A stretch of DNA of 64,000 bases from JAGVSZ01 sp963716855 (GTDB lineage: Bacteria > Pseudomonadota > Gammaproteobacteria > Burkholderiales > SG8-39), in assembly GCA_963716855.1 (NCBI GenBank), contig CAVQUV010000019.1:496001-560000 (forward strand), written 5' to 3'. Below, piece by piece: positions 10,808 to 19,799 of the stretch. A model generated the notes under the pieces. It was not told the origin of the DNA and searched no databases. It worked only from the letters and a program-made list of their open reading frames with translations. Each line of letters starts with the position of its first letter. The stretch's first letter is position 1. The position numbers were made by a program, and so were the translations under genes.

Positions 10808-12100
10808 TTGAGTGACATCTCCCTGACGGCGCAGCTCGTCGCGCTCGCGGTGCTGCTCGTCGTCTCGGCGTTCTTCTCGGTCGCCGAGACCAGCATGATG
10901 GCGCTCAACCGCTATCGGCTGCGCGCGATGGTGCGCCTCGGCAACCGCGCCGCCCTGCGCGCGAGCGACCTGCTCGCGCGCACCGACCGCCTGCTCGGCG
11001 TCATCCTGGTCGGCAACAACCTGGTCAACAGCGCCGCCTCGGTGCTGAGCGGCGTGATCGCGATCGTGCTGCTCGGGCAGAACGAGTTCGCGCTGGCGGT
11101 CGCGACCGGCGCGATCACGTTCCTGATCGTCGTGTTCTCGGAGATCACGCCCAAGGTGCTTGGCGCCACGTTCCCCGAGAAGATCGCGCTGCCCCTTGCC
11201 TACGTCCTCGGGCCGCTGCTCAGGCTCCTGTATCCGGTGGTCTGGTTCGTGAACCTGTTCCCGTCGGCGATCCTGCGGCTGCTCGGAATCCGCCCGGGCG
11301 CAGCGGGCGAGCCGCAGCGCCTGACGCCCGAGGAGCTGCGCTCGCTCGTGCTCGAGCACAGCCACTTCATCCCGAAGAAGCACGCGTCGATTCTGGTCAA
11401 CCTGTTCGACCTCGAGAGCATCTCCGTCGAGGACGTGATGACGCCGCGCGCGCAGCTCGAGGCGATCGATCTCGATGCGCCGGGTGAGGATCTCGCGCAG
11501 CAGATCGCGACGAGTTACCACACGCGGCTCCTCGCGTACCGCGGCGAGCTGGGCAACGTCGTCGGCGTGCTGCACATCCGGCGCGCGCTGTCGCTGCTGC
11601 GCGAGGACGAGCTCGACAAGAACGCGCTCGAGGAGCTGCTCGCGGACCCGTACTTCGTACCGACCGACACGCCGGCGCTCGCGCAGCTCCAGTACTTCCA
11701 GGAGAACCGGCAGCGGCTGGCGCTCGTCGTGGACGAATACGGCGAGCTCCAGGGGCTGGTCACGCTCGAGGACATCATCGAGGAGATCATCGGCGAGTTC
11801 ACGACGGCGGCGCCGGCCAAGTCCTCTGCGTTCGCCTGGGACGACGCGGGCAGCGCGCTCGTGGAAGGCGCGAGCAGTCTGCGGGAACTGAACCGGAAGC
11901 TCGGCATCGCGCTGCCGATCGACGGCCCGAAGACGCTGAACGGGCTGATCCTCGAGCACTTCCAGGACATCCCCGAGGCCGGCGTCAGCCTGAAGATCGG
12001 CGGGATCCCGATGGAGGTCGTCCAGACCCAGGACCGGGTGGTCAAGACCGTGCGCCTGTTCCGTCCACAGCCGGCTCCGGTGACCGCCGAATCCGCCTGA
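10808..12100 (+). CDS. HlyC/CorC family transporter (CNNM + CBS domains)
   Basis: Membrane protein of 430 aa in the YfjD/CorB group linked to magnesium and cobalt homeostasis. Domains in order: a CNNM (DUF21) membrane domain at about residues 1-185 with the SVAETSMMALNRYRLRAM and VGNNLVNSAASVL motifs; a CBS pair at about 205-335 (EDVMTPRAQLEAID, LALVVDEYGELQGLVTLEDI); and the C-terminal CorC_HlyC domain. The start used is TTG (MSDISLTAQLVALAV); no ATG gives the first helix. It follows the CcsA-like gene by 66 bases and may share its transcript. Confidence 0.9.
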   Translation: MSDISLTAQLVALAVLLVVSAFFSVAETSMMALNRYRLRAMVRLGNRAALRASDLLARTDRLLGVILVGNNLVNSAASVLSGVIAIVLLGQNEFALAVATGAITFLIVVFSEITPKVLGATFPEKIALPLAYVLGPLLRLLYPVVWFVNLFPSAILRLLGIRPGAAGEPQRLTPEELRSLVLEHSHFIPKKHASILVNLFDLESISVEDVMTPRAQLEAIDLDAPGEDLAQQIATSYHTRLLAYRGELGNVVGVLHIRRALSLLREDELDKNALEELLADPYFVPTDTPALAQLQYFQENRQRLALVVDEYGELQGLVTLEDIIEEIIGEFTTAAPAKSSAFAWDDAGSALVEGASSLRELNRKLGIALPIDGPKTLNGLILEHFQDIPEAGVSLKIGGIPMEVVQTQDRVVKTVRLFRPQPAPVTAESA

Positions 12101-12186
12101 CCCGGGCCTGACGCCGGGACCCTCTGCGACGGCCGGTTCCAAGGCCAAAAGAAGCCTTTCTTCATGGTCTTAGGTGTGAAACTTTA

Positions 12187-12200
12187 CGCTTTACAAAGCG
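12187..12200. promoter_or_regulatory. Palindrome upstream of pilB
   Basis: A perfect 14-bp palindrome CGCTTT-AC-AAAGCG lies 56 bases before the pilB start, in the only non-coding gap ahead of the pilus genes. It could be an operator or a small hairpin in the leader. A weak AAGGC/GCCTT hairpin about 40 bases further upstream may end the preceding transcript. Confidence 0.35.
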
Positions 12201-12255
12201 TCCGGGGGCCATGCATGATGCATCTCTCGGGGGGTCAGGAGTTCCGGCGGGGAGG

Positions 12256-13974
12256 ATGGCGGTCAATCCAAGCTACGGCAGTGCATTGAGCGGCCTCGCG
12301 CGGGCCATGGTCCAGCATGGCCGGCTCCCGGAAAACGTCGCCGAGGAGGTGTCCCTCCAGGCCAAGAACGCGGGTGCGCCGTTCATCGAGCAGCTGATCC
12401 AGAGCCGCAAGCTGACCGCGGTCGACGTCGCCGAGTTCGCCTCGCACGTGTTCGGCCTGCCGCTCGCCGACCTCGAGGCGCTGGACGCAACCGCCTTCCC
12501 GCTCGATCTGGTCGACCGGAAGCTGATGCGCGAGCGGCGCGTGCTGCCGCTGCGCAAGCGCGGCAACCGGCTGGCGATCGCGGTCTCCGACCCCTCGAAC
12601 AGCCAGGTCCTCGACGAGGTCAAGTTCCAGACTTCGATGTCGATCGACGCGATCGTGGTCGAGGACGACAAGCTCCGCGCGGTCCTCAGCCGCGTGCTGG
12701 AGCGCAGCGATGTCTCGCTGAAGCAGCTGGTGGACGAGGACCTGTCGGTCGAGTTCAGCGACGACGAGCAGCAGTCCGCGGCCGCCGAGGCGGCGGCGCA
12801 GGAGGTCGACGACGCGCCGGTCGTCAAGTTCATCTCGAAGGTGATGCTCGACGCGATCGCCGACGGCGCCTCCGACATCCACTTCGAGCCGTACGAGCGC
12901 TTCTACCGCATCCGCTACCGCGTGGACGGCGACCTGCGCGAGATCACGCAGCCGCCGCTGATGCTCAAGGAGAAGATCGCCTCGCGCATCAAGGTCATCT
13001 CGAGACTCGACATCTCCGAGAAGCGGGTGCCGCAGGACGGCCGGATGAAGCTCGTGCTGTCGCGCGAGCGCCAGATCGACTTCCGCGTGAGCACGCTCCC
13101 GACGCTGTACGGCGAGAAGCTCGTGCTGCGGATCCTCGATCCGTCCTCGGCGATGCTCGGCATCGACGCCCTCGGCTACGAGCCCGATCAGAAGGAGTCG
13201 CTGCTCGAGGCGATCGGCCGCCCCTACGGCATGATCCTGGTCACCGGGCCGACAGGCAGCGGCAAGACGGTGTCGCTCTACACCTGCCTGAACATCCTCA
13301 ACAAGGCGGACGTGAACATCTCCACCGCCGAGGACCCCGCGGAGATCAACTTGCCGGGCGTGAACCAGGTGAACGTGAACGAGAAGGCCGGCCTCACGTT
13401 CGCCTCCGCACTGCGCGCGTTCCTGCGCCAGGATCCGGACGTGATCATGGTGGGCGAGATTCGCGACGTCGAGACCGCCGAGATTTCGATCAAGGCCGCG
13501 CAGACCGGCCACATGGTGCTGTCGACGCTGCACACGAACGACGCCCCGACGACGCTCACGCGGCTCGTGAACATGGGGGTTCCGGCGTTCAACGTCGCCT
13601 CGAGCGTGATCCTGATCAGCGCCCAGCGCCTCGCGCGCCGGCTGTGCAGCTGCAAGAAGCACGCGGACATCCCGGTCGAGGCGCTGCTCGACGCAGGGTT
13701 CTCCGAAGACGAGATCGACGGCTCGTGGCGCCCCTACGCGGCGATGGGCTGCGAGCGCTGCAAGGGGGCGGGCTACAAGGGCCGGGTCGGCATCTACCAG
13801 GTGATGCCGATCACCGACGAGATGCGCCGGCTCATCATGCGCGGCGGCAACGCTATGGAGATCGCCGACCAGGCGCGGCTCGAAGGCGTGCGCGATCTGC
13901 GCCAGTCCGGGCTCCTGAAGGTCAAGCAGGGCCTGACCTCGCTCGAAGAGGTCATGGCGGTAACCAACGAATAA
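12256..13974 (+). CDS. pilB: Type IV pilus assembly ATPase PilB
   Basis: Cytoplasmic hexameric ATPase that drives pilus extension, 572 aa. An MshE/PilB N-terminal domain fills about residues 1-150, then a linker, then the secretion-ATPase core with Walker A (VTGPTGSGKTVSLY), the Asp box, Walker B (DVIMVGEIRDVETAEI), and the His box (THLSTLHTND-type, here VLSTLHTNDAPT). A zinc-binding tetracysteine pattern follows (CSCKK ... CERCKGAGYKGR). The frame also has an ATG 45 bases upstream; this one was chosen because MAVNPSYGSALSGLARAMV matches PilB N-termini and a GGGGAGG precedes it. It begins the pilB-pilC-pilD run. Confidence 0.95.
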   Translation: MAVNPSYGSALSGLARAMVQHGRLPENVAEEVSLQAKNAGAPFIEQLIQSRKLTAVDVAEFASHVFGLPLADLEALDATAFPLDLVDRKLMRERRVLPLRKRGNRLAIAVSDPSNSQVLDEVKFQTSMSIDAIVVEDDKLRAVLSRVLERSDVSLKQLVDEDLSVEFSDDEQQSAAAEAAAQEVDDAPVVKFISKVMLDAIADGASDIHFEPYERFYRIRYRVDGDLREITQPPLMLKEKIASRIKVISRLDISEKRVPQDGRMKLVLSRERQIDFRVSTLPTLYGEKLVLRILDPSSAMLGIDALGYEPDQKESLLEAIGRPYGMILVTGPTGSGKTVSLYTCLNILNKADVNISTAEDPAEINLPGVNQVNVNEKAGLTFASALRAFLRQDPDVIMVGEIRDVETAEISIKAAQTGHMVLSTLHTNDAPTTLTRLVNMGVPAFNVASSVILISAQRLARRLCSCKKHADIPVEALLDAGFSEDEIDGSWRPYAAMGCERCKGAGYKGRVGIYQVMPITDEMRRLIMRGGNAMEIADQARLEGVRDLRQSGLLKVKQGLTSLEEVMAVTNE

Positions 13975-13992
13975 CCGGTAGAGGCAACGCAC

Positions 13993-15222
13993 ATGGCGAC
14001 TGCAGCGGGAGTACTCAAGCGCGACGCGATCAAGGAATCGATCTTCGTCTGGGAAGGCCGCGACCGAGGCGGCAAGGTGATCAAGGGCGAGATGCGCGCC
14101 GGCGGCAAGAACGTCGTCCATGCGACGCTGCGCCGCCAGGGCATCAACGTCACAAAGGTGCGCAAGCAGCGCCTCGGCGGCGGCAAGAAGATCACCGAGA
14201 AGGACATCGCGCTCTTCACGCGCCAGATGGCGACAATGATGAAGGCGGGCGTGCCGCTGCTGCAGTCCTTCGACATCGTCGGCAAGGGCCACGCGAACCC
14301 GCGCGTGACCAAGCTGCTGATGGATGTCCGGTCCGACGTGGAGACCGGCTCCAACCTCGCCGCCGCGTTCCGCAAGCACCCGCTCTACTTCGACGCCCTG
14401 TTCTGCAACCTCGTCCAGGCCGGCGAGCAGGCCGGTATCCTGGAGACGCTCCTCGACCGGCTCGCGACGTACAAGGAGAAGATGCTCGCGATCAAGTCGA
14501 AGATCAAAGCGGCGTTGTTCTACCCGACCTCCATCATCGTGGTGGCGTTCGTCATCACCGCGGTGATCATGATCTTCGTGATCCCGGCGTTCAAGCAGGT
14601 GTTCACCAATTTCGGCGCGGACCTGCCCGCACCGACGCTGCTGGTGATGGGGATCTCGGACTTCTTCGTGCAGTACTGGTACCTGATCTTCGGCGTGGTG
14701 ATCGGCGGCGTCTACGGCTTCTTCGAGCTGTGGCGGCGCTCGCTCGCGGTGCAGATCGCGATCGACCGCTTGATGCTCAAGCTGCCGGTGTTCGGCGACA
14801 TCGTCCGCAAGTCGGTGATCGCACGCTGGACCCGCACGCTCTCGACGATGTTCGCCGCCGGCGTGCCGCTGGTGGAGGCGCTCGATTCGGTGGGCGGCGC
14901 CTCCGGCAACTACGTGTACATGCATGCGACGAAGCAGATCCAGCAGGAGGTGAGCACCGGCACGAGCCTGACCGCCGCGATGCAGAACTCCAACGTGTTC
15001 CCGAATATGGTCGTGCAGATGACCTCGATCGGCGAGGAGTCGGGCTCGCTCGACGCGATGCTCAGCAAGGTGGCCGACTTTTTCGAGCAGGAGGTCGACG
15101 ACTCGGTCGAGGCGCTCTCCTCGCTGATGGAGCCGATGATCATGGTGGTGCTGGGCGTCCTGATCGGCGGCATGGTCGTCGCGATGTACCTCCCGATCTT
15201 CAAGCTCGGCCAGGCGATCTGA
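13993..15222 (+). CDS. pilC: Type IV pilus inner-membrane platform protein PilC
   Basis: PilC is the polytopic inner-membrane protein on which PilB and PilT act, 409 aa. Two T2SSF domains are visible (about residues 75-198 and 278-400), each with the FTRQMATMMKAGVPLLQS or WTRTLSTMFAAGVPLVEAL repeat start. Hydrophobic helices are near 178-200, 225-245 and 378-400. The N-terminal segment FVWEGRDRGGKVIKGEM is typical of PilC. It lies 18 bases after pilB. Confidence 0.96.
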   Translation: MATAAGVLKRDAIKESIFVWEGRDRGGKVIKGEMRAGGKNVVHATLRRQGINVTKVRKQRLGGGKKITEKDIALFTRQMATMMKAGVPLLQSFDIVGKGHANPRVTKLLMDVRSDVETGSNLAAAFRKHPLYFDALFCNLVQAGEQAGILETLLDRLATYKEKMLAIKSKIKAALFYPTSIIVVAFVITAVIMIFVIPAFKQVFTNFGADLPAPTLLVMGISDFFVQYWYLIFGVVIGGVYGFFELWRRSLAVQIAIDRLMLKLPVFGDIVRKSVIARWTRTLSTMFAAGVPLVEALDSVGGASGNYVYMHATKQIQQEVSTGTSLTAAMQNSNVFPNMVVQMTSIGEESGSLDAMLSKVADFFEQEVDDSVEALSSLMEPMIMVVLGVLIGGMVVAMYLPIFKLGQAI

Positions 15223-15310
15223 GCACCGCGCCCGCGCGGGCCATGCGCCCCGCGTTCCGTGCGTCGCAGTGGCGCACGGGCGAGCGCGGGCGCGCACCAA
15301 GGCCCCGATC

Positions 15311-16168
15311 GTGACCTTCCTGGACTTCCTCGCCGGCCCTGCGGTCTTCACGTCGCTCGCGGCGGTATTCGGCCTGGCGATCGGGTCCTTCCTCAACGTC
15401 GTGATTCATCGGCTTCCGAAGATGATGGAGCGCGACTGGCATGCGCAGTGCGCGGAGCTGCGCGGCGAGGCGCCCCCTCAGCACCCGCGGTACAACCTGG
15501 CCACCCCGCGCTCGAGCTGTCCCGCCTGCGGTCATCAGATCACCGCTCTCGAGAACGTCCCGGTCGTCTCCTACGTCTGGCTGCGCGGAAAGTGCTCGGC
15601 CTGCGGCACGAAGATCGGCACCCGCTACCCGGTGGTCGAGGCGGCCACCGCGGCGCTCACGGCGTACGCGGCCTGGCGGTTCGGGTTCGGCTGGCCGGCG
15701 TTCGGCGCGATGCTCTTCGTGTGGTGCATGGTGGCCCTGACGTTCATCGACCTCGACACGCAGCTCCTGCCCGACGCGATCACGCTGCCGCTGCTCTGGG
15801 CCGGCCTGCTCATCAACCTGCGCGGAACTTTCGTCGATCTTCCGGGGGCGGTGGTCGGGGCCGTGGCCGGGTACCTGGTGCTGTGGTCGGTCTACTGGCT
15901 CTTCAAGCTGGCGACCGGCAAGGAAGGGATGGGATTCGGCGACTTCAAGCTCCTCGCGGCGATCGGCGCGTGGCTGGGATGGAAGATGCTGCCGCTCGTG
16001 ATCCTCGCATCGTCTTTCGTGGGTGCGGTGGTCGGCATCACGCTCATGGTGCTCGCGCGCCGCGGACGCGACGTTCCCATCCCCTTCGGCCCCTATCTGG
16101 CGGGTGCCGGCCTGATCGCGCTCTTCTGGGGCCCCGCGCTGGTCGATCGATACCTGTCGACGCTGTGA
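15311..16168 (+). CDS. pilD: Prepilin peptidase / N-methyltransferase PilD
   Basis: Inner-membrane aspartyl protease that removes type III leader peptides from prepilins and methylates the new N-terminus, 285 aa. The cytoplasmic loop has the two CxxC pairs (SCPACGHQ, KCSACGTK) and the catalytic aspartates are in FIDLDTQLLPD and GMGFGDFKLLAAIGAWLG. The GTG start at 15311 (VTFLDFLAGP) was preferred to one 42 bases upstream because family members start here. Stop and coaE start overlap (GTGA). Confidence 0.96.
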   Translation: MTFLDFLAGPAVFTSLAAVFGLAIGSFLNVVIHRLPKMMERDWHAQCAELRGEAPPQHPRYNLATPRSSCPACGHQITALENVPVVSYVWLRGKCSACGTKIGTRYPVVEAATAALTAYAAWRFGFGWPAFGAMLFVWCMVALTFIDLDTQLLPDAITLPLLWAGLLINLRGTFVDLPGAVVGAVAGYLVLWSVYWLFKLATGKEGMGFGDFKLLAAIGAWLGWKMLPLVILASSFVGAVVGITLMVLARRGRDVPIPFGPYLAGAGLIALFWGPALVDRYLSTL

Positions 16169-16788
16169 CGCGCGGCTTCACGGTCGGTCTCACCGGCGGC
16201 ATCGGCAGCGGGAAGTCGACTGTCGCGCGTGCGTTCGAGGCGCGCGGCGTCGAAGTCGTCGACGCCGACGCGCTCGCCCATGGCCTCACCGCGCCTGGCG
16301 GCGCGGCGATCCCGGCGATCCGCGCGGCTTTCGGCGCCGCGCTCATCGATGCGTCCGGTGCGCTCGACCGCGCCGGCATGCGCCGGCTCGTGTTCGCGGA
16401 TCCCGGCGCGCGCCAGCGCCTCGAGGCGATCCTCCACCCGCTGATCCGCGCCGAGACGGACCGGCTGGCGCGGAGCGCGCGCAGCGCCTATGTCATCTTG
16501 ATGATCCCTCTCCTCGTCGAATCCGGAGACCCGCACGCCCGCTGCGACCGGGTCCTCGTCGTCGACTGCCCGGAGGAGGAGCAGATCCGGCGGGTGATGG
16601 CGCGAAGCGGACTGCCGCGAGCTGACGTCGAGGCGATCATGGCTACCCAGGTCAGCCGTGCGAACCGGCTCGCGGCGGCGGACGACGTGGTGGACAACTC
16701 GGGCGACCCTGCAGGGCTCGACCCTCGGGTGGAAATCCTGCATCGCAGGTACCTCGACCTCGCGTCCCGCCGGGGCACCGAGCAATAG
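16165..16788 (+). CDS. coaE: Dephospho-CoA kinase
   Basis: CoaE phosphorylates dephospho-CoA on the ribose 3' position, the last step of coenzyme A synthesis. The 207-aa protein has the P-loop GLTGGIGSGKSTVA, DADALAHGL, the HPLIRAE motif of the substrate-binding region and VDCPEEEQIRRVMARSGL. The GTG start overlaps the pilD stop by four bases. The pilD-coaE-zapD-yacG order is standard in beta- and gammaproteobacteria. Confidence 0.96.
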   Translation: MTRGFTVGLTGGIGSGKSTVARAFEARGVEVVDADALAHGLTAPGGAAIPAIRAAFGAALIDASGALDRAGMRRLVFADPGARQRLEAILHPLIRAETDRLARSARSAYVILMIPLLVESGDPHARCDRVLVVDCPEEEQIRRVMARSGLPRADVEAIMATQVSRANRLAAADDVVDNSGDPAGLDPRVEILHRRYLDLASRRGTEQ

Positions 16789-16921
16789 GTCGCTCGCCGG
16801 CCCGGCCTTGTGTTGTCACGCTGGGGGAGATCGGCGAGAATCCAAGGACTTACGAAACGCCTGCAGGGGGAGCGACGAGCCCCGTTTCACCGCGCAAGGC
16901 GAGCCTGGGCCGCCCACCAAA

Positions 16922-17677
16922 GTGATCACTTACGAGTACCCGCTGGTCGAGCGCATCCGGACGATGCTGCGCCTCGAGGATCTCTTCGACCGCGCCGGCT
17001 TCTTTCTGCAGCGCGGCGAGCCGGAGGAGCACCACGCGGCGCTCCTCACGTTGTTCGAGATCCTCGACGTGGCCGGGCGCGCCGACCTCAAATCGGATCT
17101 CCTGCAGGAGCTCGACCGGCAGAAGCAGATCATGGTCTCGTTCCGCAACAACCCGGAGATCGATCAGCAGGTGCTGGTCGAGGTGCTGCGCGACATCGAG
17201 CACACCCACGCCGGGCTGTACGGGATGGTCGGCAAGATCGGCCAACATCTGCGCGAAAACGAGTGGCTGATGGGCATCAAGCAGCGCACCGGCATCCCCG
17301 GCGGAGCGTGCGAGTTCGACCTGCCCTCGTATCACTACTGGCTGCATCGCGACGCCGCCGCCCGACTGCACGACATCACCGGCTGGTTCGCGCCGCTCTT
17401 CCCGATCCGCGACGGCTCGAGCCTGGTGCTCAAGCTCCTGCGCGAGAGCGGGAAGCCGGCGCGCCTCACCGCGCCCGGCGGGACGTTCCAGCAGATGCTC
17501 GGGGGGCGCGCGGCGCAGATGGTGCGCGTCAGGCTCGCGCTCCAGGCGGACTGCGTGCCGGAGATCAGCGCCAACAAGTACGCGCTCAACATCCGCTTCG
17601 TGACCGCGGGCGCCGATCCGCGCCCGCGGACGTGCGAGCGCGACGTCGACTTCGAGCTCACGTTCTGCACCCTGTAA
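16922..17677 (+). CDS. zapD: Cell division protein ZapD
   Basis: ZapD (formerly YacF/DUF1342) binds the C-terminal tail of FtsZ and bundles Z-ring filaments. The 251-aa product shows the family pattern: ITYEYPLVERIRTMLRLEDLF, an alpha-helical N-terminal half, then the beta-rich half with FDLPSYHYWLHRDAAAR and the QMVRVRL ending region. GTG start; the open frame upstream overlaps coaE's shadow. A 133-base gap separates it from coaE, so it may have its own promoter. Its partner FtsZ is encoded about 10 kb away in this window. Confidence 0.94.
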   Translation: MITYEYPLVERIRTMLRLEDLFDRAGFFLQRGEPEEHHAALLTLFEILDVAGRADLKSDLLQELDRQKQIMVSFRNNPEIDQQVLVEVLRDIEHTHAGLYGMVGKIGQHLRENEWLMGIKQRTGIPGGACEFDLPSYHYWLHRDAAARLHDITGWFAPLFPIRDGSSLVLKLLRESGKPARLTAPGGTFQQMLGGRAAQMVRVRLALQADCVPEISANKYALNIRFVTAGADPRPRTCERDVDFELTFCTL

Positions 17678-17690
17678 CCGCGCGGGACCG

Positions 17691-17894
17691 ATGACGGCGA
17701 AGATCCGGTACGTAGGCTGCCCTCGTTGCGGCGCGCAGGTGCCGTGGGTGCCTTCGAGCCAGCACCGCCCGTTCTGCTCCGAGCGCTGCCGCACGGTGGA
17801 CCTGGGTGCGTGGGCGACCGAGCGTTACCGCGTGGCGGCGATCGAGAGCGACGAAGCCGTCGAGGACACCCCGCCGCCCGAGCCGCCGCAGTAG
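17691..17894 (+). CDS. yacG: DNA gyrase inhibitor YacG
   Basis: Small zinc protein of 67 aa. The ligands are visible as CPRCG and CSERCR, and the ERCRTVDLGAWATERYRV stretch is the family signature. YacG binds GyrB and inhibits gyrase in Escherichia coli. It lies 13 bases after zapD and ends the plus-strand run, 19 bases from the convergent Nudix-ThiE gene. Confidence 0.95.
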   Translation: MTAKIRYVGCPRCGAQVPWVPSSQHRPFCSERCRTVDLGAWATERYRVAAIESDEAVEDTPPPEPPQ

Positions 17895-17913
17895 CGATCG
17901 CGCGGACGCGCGG

Positions 17914-18852
17914 TCATCCGTCCCACGCGCCTCGAATCATCGCGAGGCCGTGCGCGCCGCACGACCAAGCGCGCTCGAGGTCGACGCACCGCATCCCCCC
18001 CAGCGCGAATACCGGGATCGCGGCATCGCGCGCAGCCCCTTCGAAGCCGTCCCAACCGAGCGTCGGGACGCCGGGATGCGTCGGCGTCGCGGCCACCGGG
18101 CCGAGCACTGCGAAATCGGCGCCCAGGGTTTCCGCGTTGCGCAGCCCTGCCGCGGTGTGGCAGGACGCGGCCACCCAATCGAGCGCGGGGCGAGCAGCCG
18201 TATCGGCCAGTTGCTGCGCCGTGAGGTGGACGCCTTTCGCACCCACCTCGCGCGCGAGCGCGGCGTCGCCATTCACGAGCACGATCGCGCCGCAGCGGTC
18301 CGCGGCCGCGACGACGCGCCGCGCGAGCGCCGCGAGCCGGTCCCGCGGCATGGCCTTTTCGCGCAGCTGGACGAGGCGCAGCCCCGCGGCAAGGCGCGCC
18401 TCGAGTGCCGCCAGGAAACGCGCCTCGCCGACTTCCGAAGCGTTGGAGATCGCGTACTCGTTCGGCAGCATCAGCGACTTGAGCACCGGCCCGTTCGCCG
18501 GCAGCACCGGTCCGACGGTCAGCGCGGCGAGGTCCTGCCACGCGAACGCCTGGCCCTCGCGGCCGTGCGGCTCGCCGCGCCACGCCAACACCCGGAAGAA
18601 GTGCAAGCGGACAGTAGCGTGCGGGTAGGTAAAGACGCGCGTGATCCAGGGATACGCGCGCTCGGCCTCGACACCGAGCTCCTCGTGCAGCTCGCGTGCA
18701 AGCGCGTGGGCAGTCGCCTCACCCGGCTCGATCTTGCCGCCCGGGAACTCCCACCAGCCGCCGTAGACCTTGCCGGCCGGCCGCTGCGCGAGCAGCGCAC
18801 GGCCGTCCGCGCGGATCAGGATCGCGACGGCAACGTCTATCGTGGCGGTCAC
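17914..18852 (-). CDS. Nudix hydrolase fused to a thiamine-phosphate-synthase-like domain
   Basis: Two-domain protein of 312 aa. The N-terminal half is a MutT-type Nudix domain with the box GGKIEPGEATAHALARELHE followed by ELGVE, expected to clean 8-oxo-dGTP from the nucleotide pool. The C-terminal half looks like ThiE/TenI, a TIM barrel (VQLREKAM, KGVHLTAQQL, ASCHTAAGLRNAETLGADF, VLGPVAATPTHPG, PVFALGGM). Such fusions are known; the ThiE half usually lacks the thiamine operon context, and its substrate is unclear. The usual ND of ThiE reads NGD here. GTG start overlaps the stop of the ATPase gene (GTGA). Confidence 0.85.
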   Translation of the reverse strand: MTATIDVAVAILIRADGRALLAQRPAGKVYGGWWEFPGGKIEPGEATAHALARELHEELGVEAERAYPWITRVFTYPHATVRLHFFRVLAWRGEPHGREGQAFAWQDLAALTVGPVLPANGPVLKSLMLPNEYAISNASEVGEARFLAALEARLAAGLRLVQLREKAMPRDRLAALARRVVAAADRCGAIVLVNGDAALAREVGAKGVHLTAQQLADTAARPALDWVAASCHTAAGLRNAETLGADFAVLGPVAATPTHPGVPTLGWDGFEGAARDAAIPVFALGGMRCVDLERAWSCGAHGLAMIRGAWDG

Positions 18853-19799
18853 CGCTTGCGGCGACCGGAATGCGCGCTGTCGCCTTCGAAGCGGCCGGCG
18901 TGGTCGCGCGCGAACTGCCATGCGACGCGGCCGCTGCGCGAACCGCGCCCGAGCGCCCATTGCAGCGCCTCGTTGTGCGCACGCTCGATCGCGCGCGCGT
19001 CGCAGCCCATCTCGGCGAGCCAGTGCGCGACGATCGCGATGTACGCGTCCTGGTCGAAGGGATAGAACGAGACCCACAGGCCGAAGCGCTCCGACAACGA
19101 GATCTTCTCCTCCGAGGTTTCGCCCGGATGGATCTCCTCGCCGACGTGCTTGTATTCGAGGTTCTCCTGCATGTATTCGGGCATCAGGTGCCGGCGGTTC
19201 GAGGTGGCGTAGATCAGGACGTTCTCCGAGGTGGCCGCGATCGACCCGTCGAGCACGACCTTCAGCGCCTTGTAGCCCGCCTCGGAGGCCTCGAACGACA
19301 GGTCGTCACAGAAGATCACGAACCGCTCGGAACGGCCCGCAACGAGGTCGACGATGTCCGGCAGGTCGATCAGGTCCTGCTTGTCCACCTCTATGAGACG
19401 CAGCCCTTCGCGATGAAAGCGGTTGAGCAGCGCCTTCACGAGCGAGCTCTTCCCGGTCCCGCGCGAGCCGGTGAGCAGCACGTTGTTGGCCGGGCGGCCG
19501 GCGACGAACTGCCGCGTGTTGCGCTCGACGAGCGACTTCTGATGATCGATGCCGCGCAGGTCCGAAAGGCGGATGCGGTGCGGGTGCGCCACCGGCTCGA
19601 TGCGGCCGCGGCCGCCGCGCTTGCGCCACCGGAACGCGATGCCCGCATCCCAGTCCACCGGCGGCGGCACCGGCGGCAGCAGCGTCTCGAGGCGATCGAC
19701 CAGGCCGTCGACGCGCTCGAGGAGCCGGTCGATGCCGGCCGCGCCATCGGGCCCGTTGCTCTTACGTCCGGTATTCCGCGTTGATCTTGACGTAGTCAT
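18849..19799 (-). CDS. DUF815 family P-loop ATPase
   Basis: AAA-like ATPase of 316 aa in the DUF815 family. Walker A is GSRGTGKSSLVKALL, Walker B is FVIFCDDLSFE, and a sensor-like ATSNRR follows. The surrounding DLRGIDHQKSLVERNT and LLTGSRGTGKS blocks are strongly typical of the family, whose function is not established. The only in-frame ATG overlaps the 3' end of argJ by 38 bases. Coupled to the downstream Nudix gene by GTGA. Confidence 0.88.
   Translation of the reverse strand: MTTSRSTRNTGRKSNGPDGAAGIDRLLERVDGLVDRLETLLPPVPPPVDWDAGIAFRWRKRGGRGRIEPVAHPHRIRLSDLRGIDHQKSLVERNTRQFVAGRPANNVLLTGSRGTGKSSLVKALLNRFHREGLRLIEVDKQDLIDLPDIVDLVAGRSERFVIFCDDLSFEASEAGYKALKVVLDGSIAATSENVLIYATSNRRHLMPEYMQENLEYKHVGEEIHPGETSEEKISLSERFGLWVSFYPFDQDAYIAIVAHWLAEMGCDARAIERAHNEALQWALGRGSRSGRVAWQFARDHAGRFEGDSAHSGRRKR

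Noticed and set aside
12235..15396. A 1053-codon open frame on the minus strand across pilB and pilC
   Set aside because: It is antisense to two clearly recognised genes and is rich in His, Arg, Asp and Leu in the pattern made by reading high-GC codons backwards. Many similar mirror frames exist across the window (for example opposite secA, 21322-23595).
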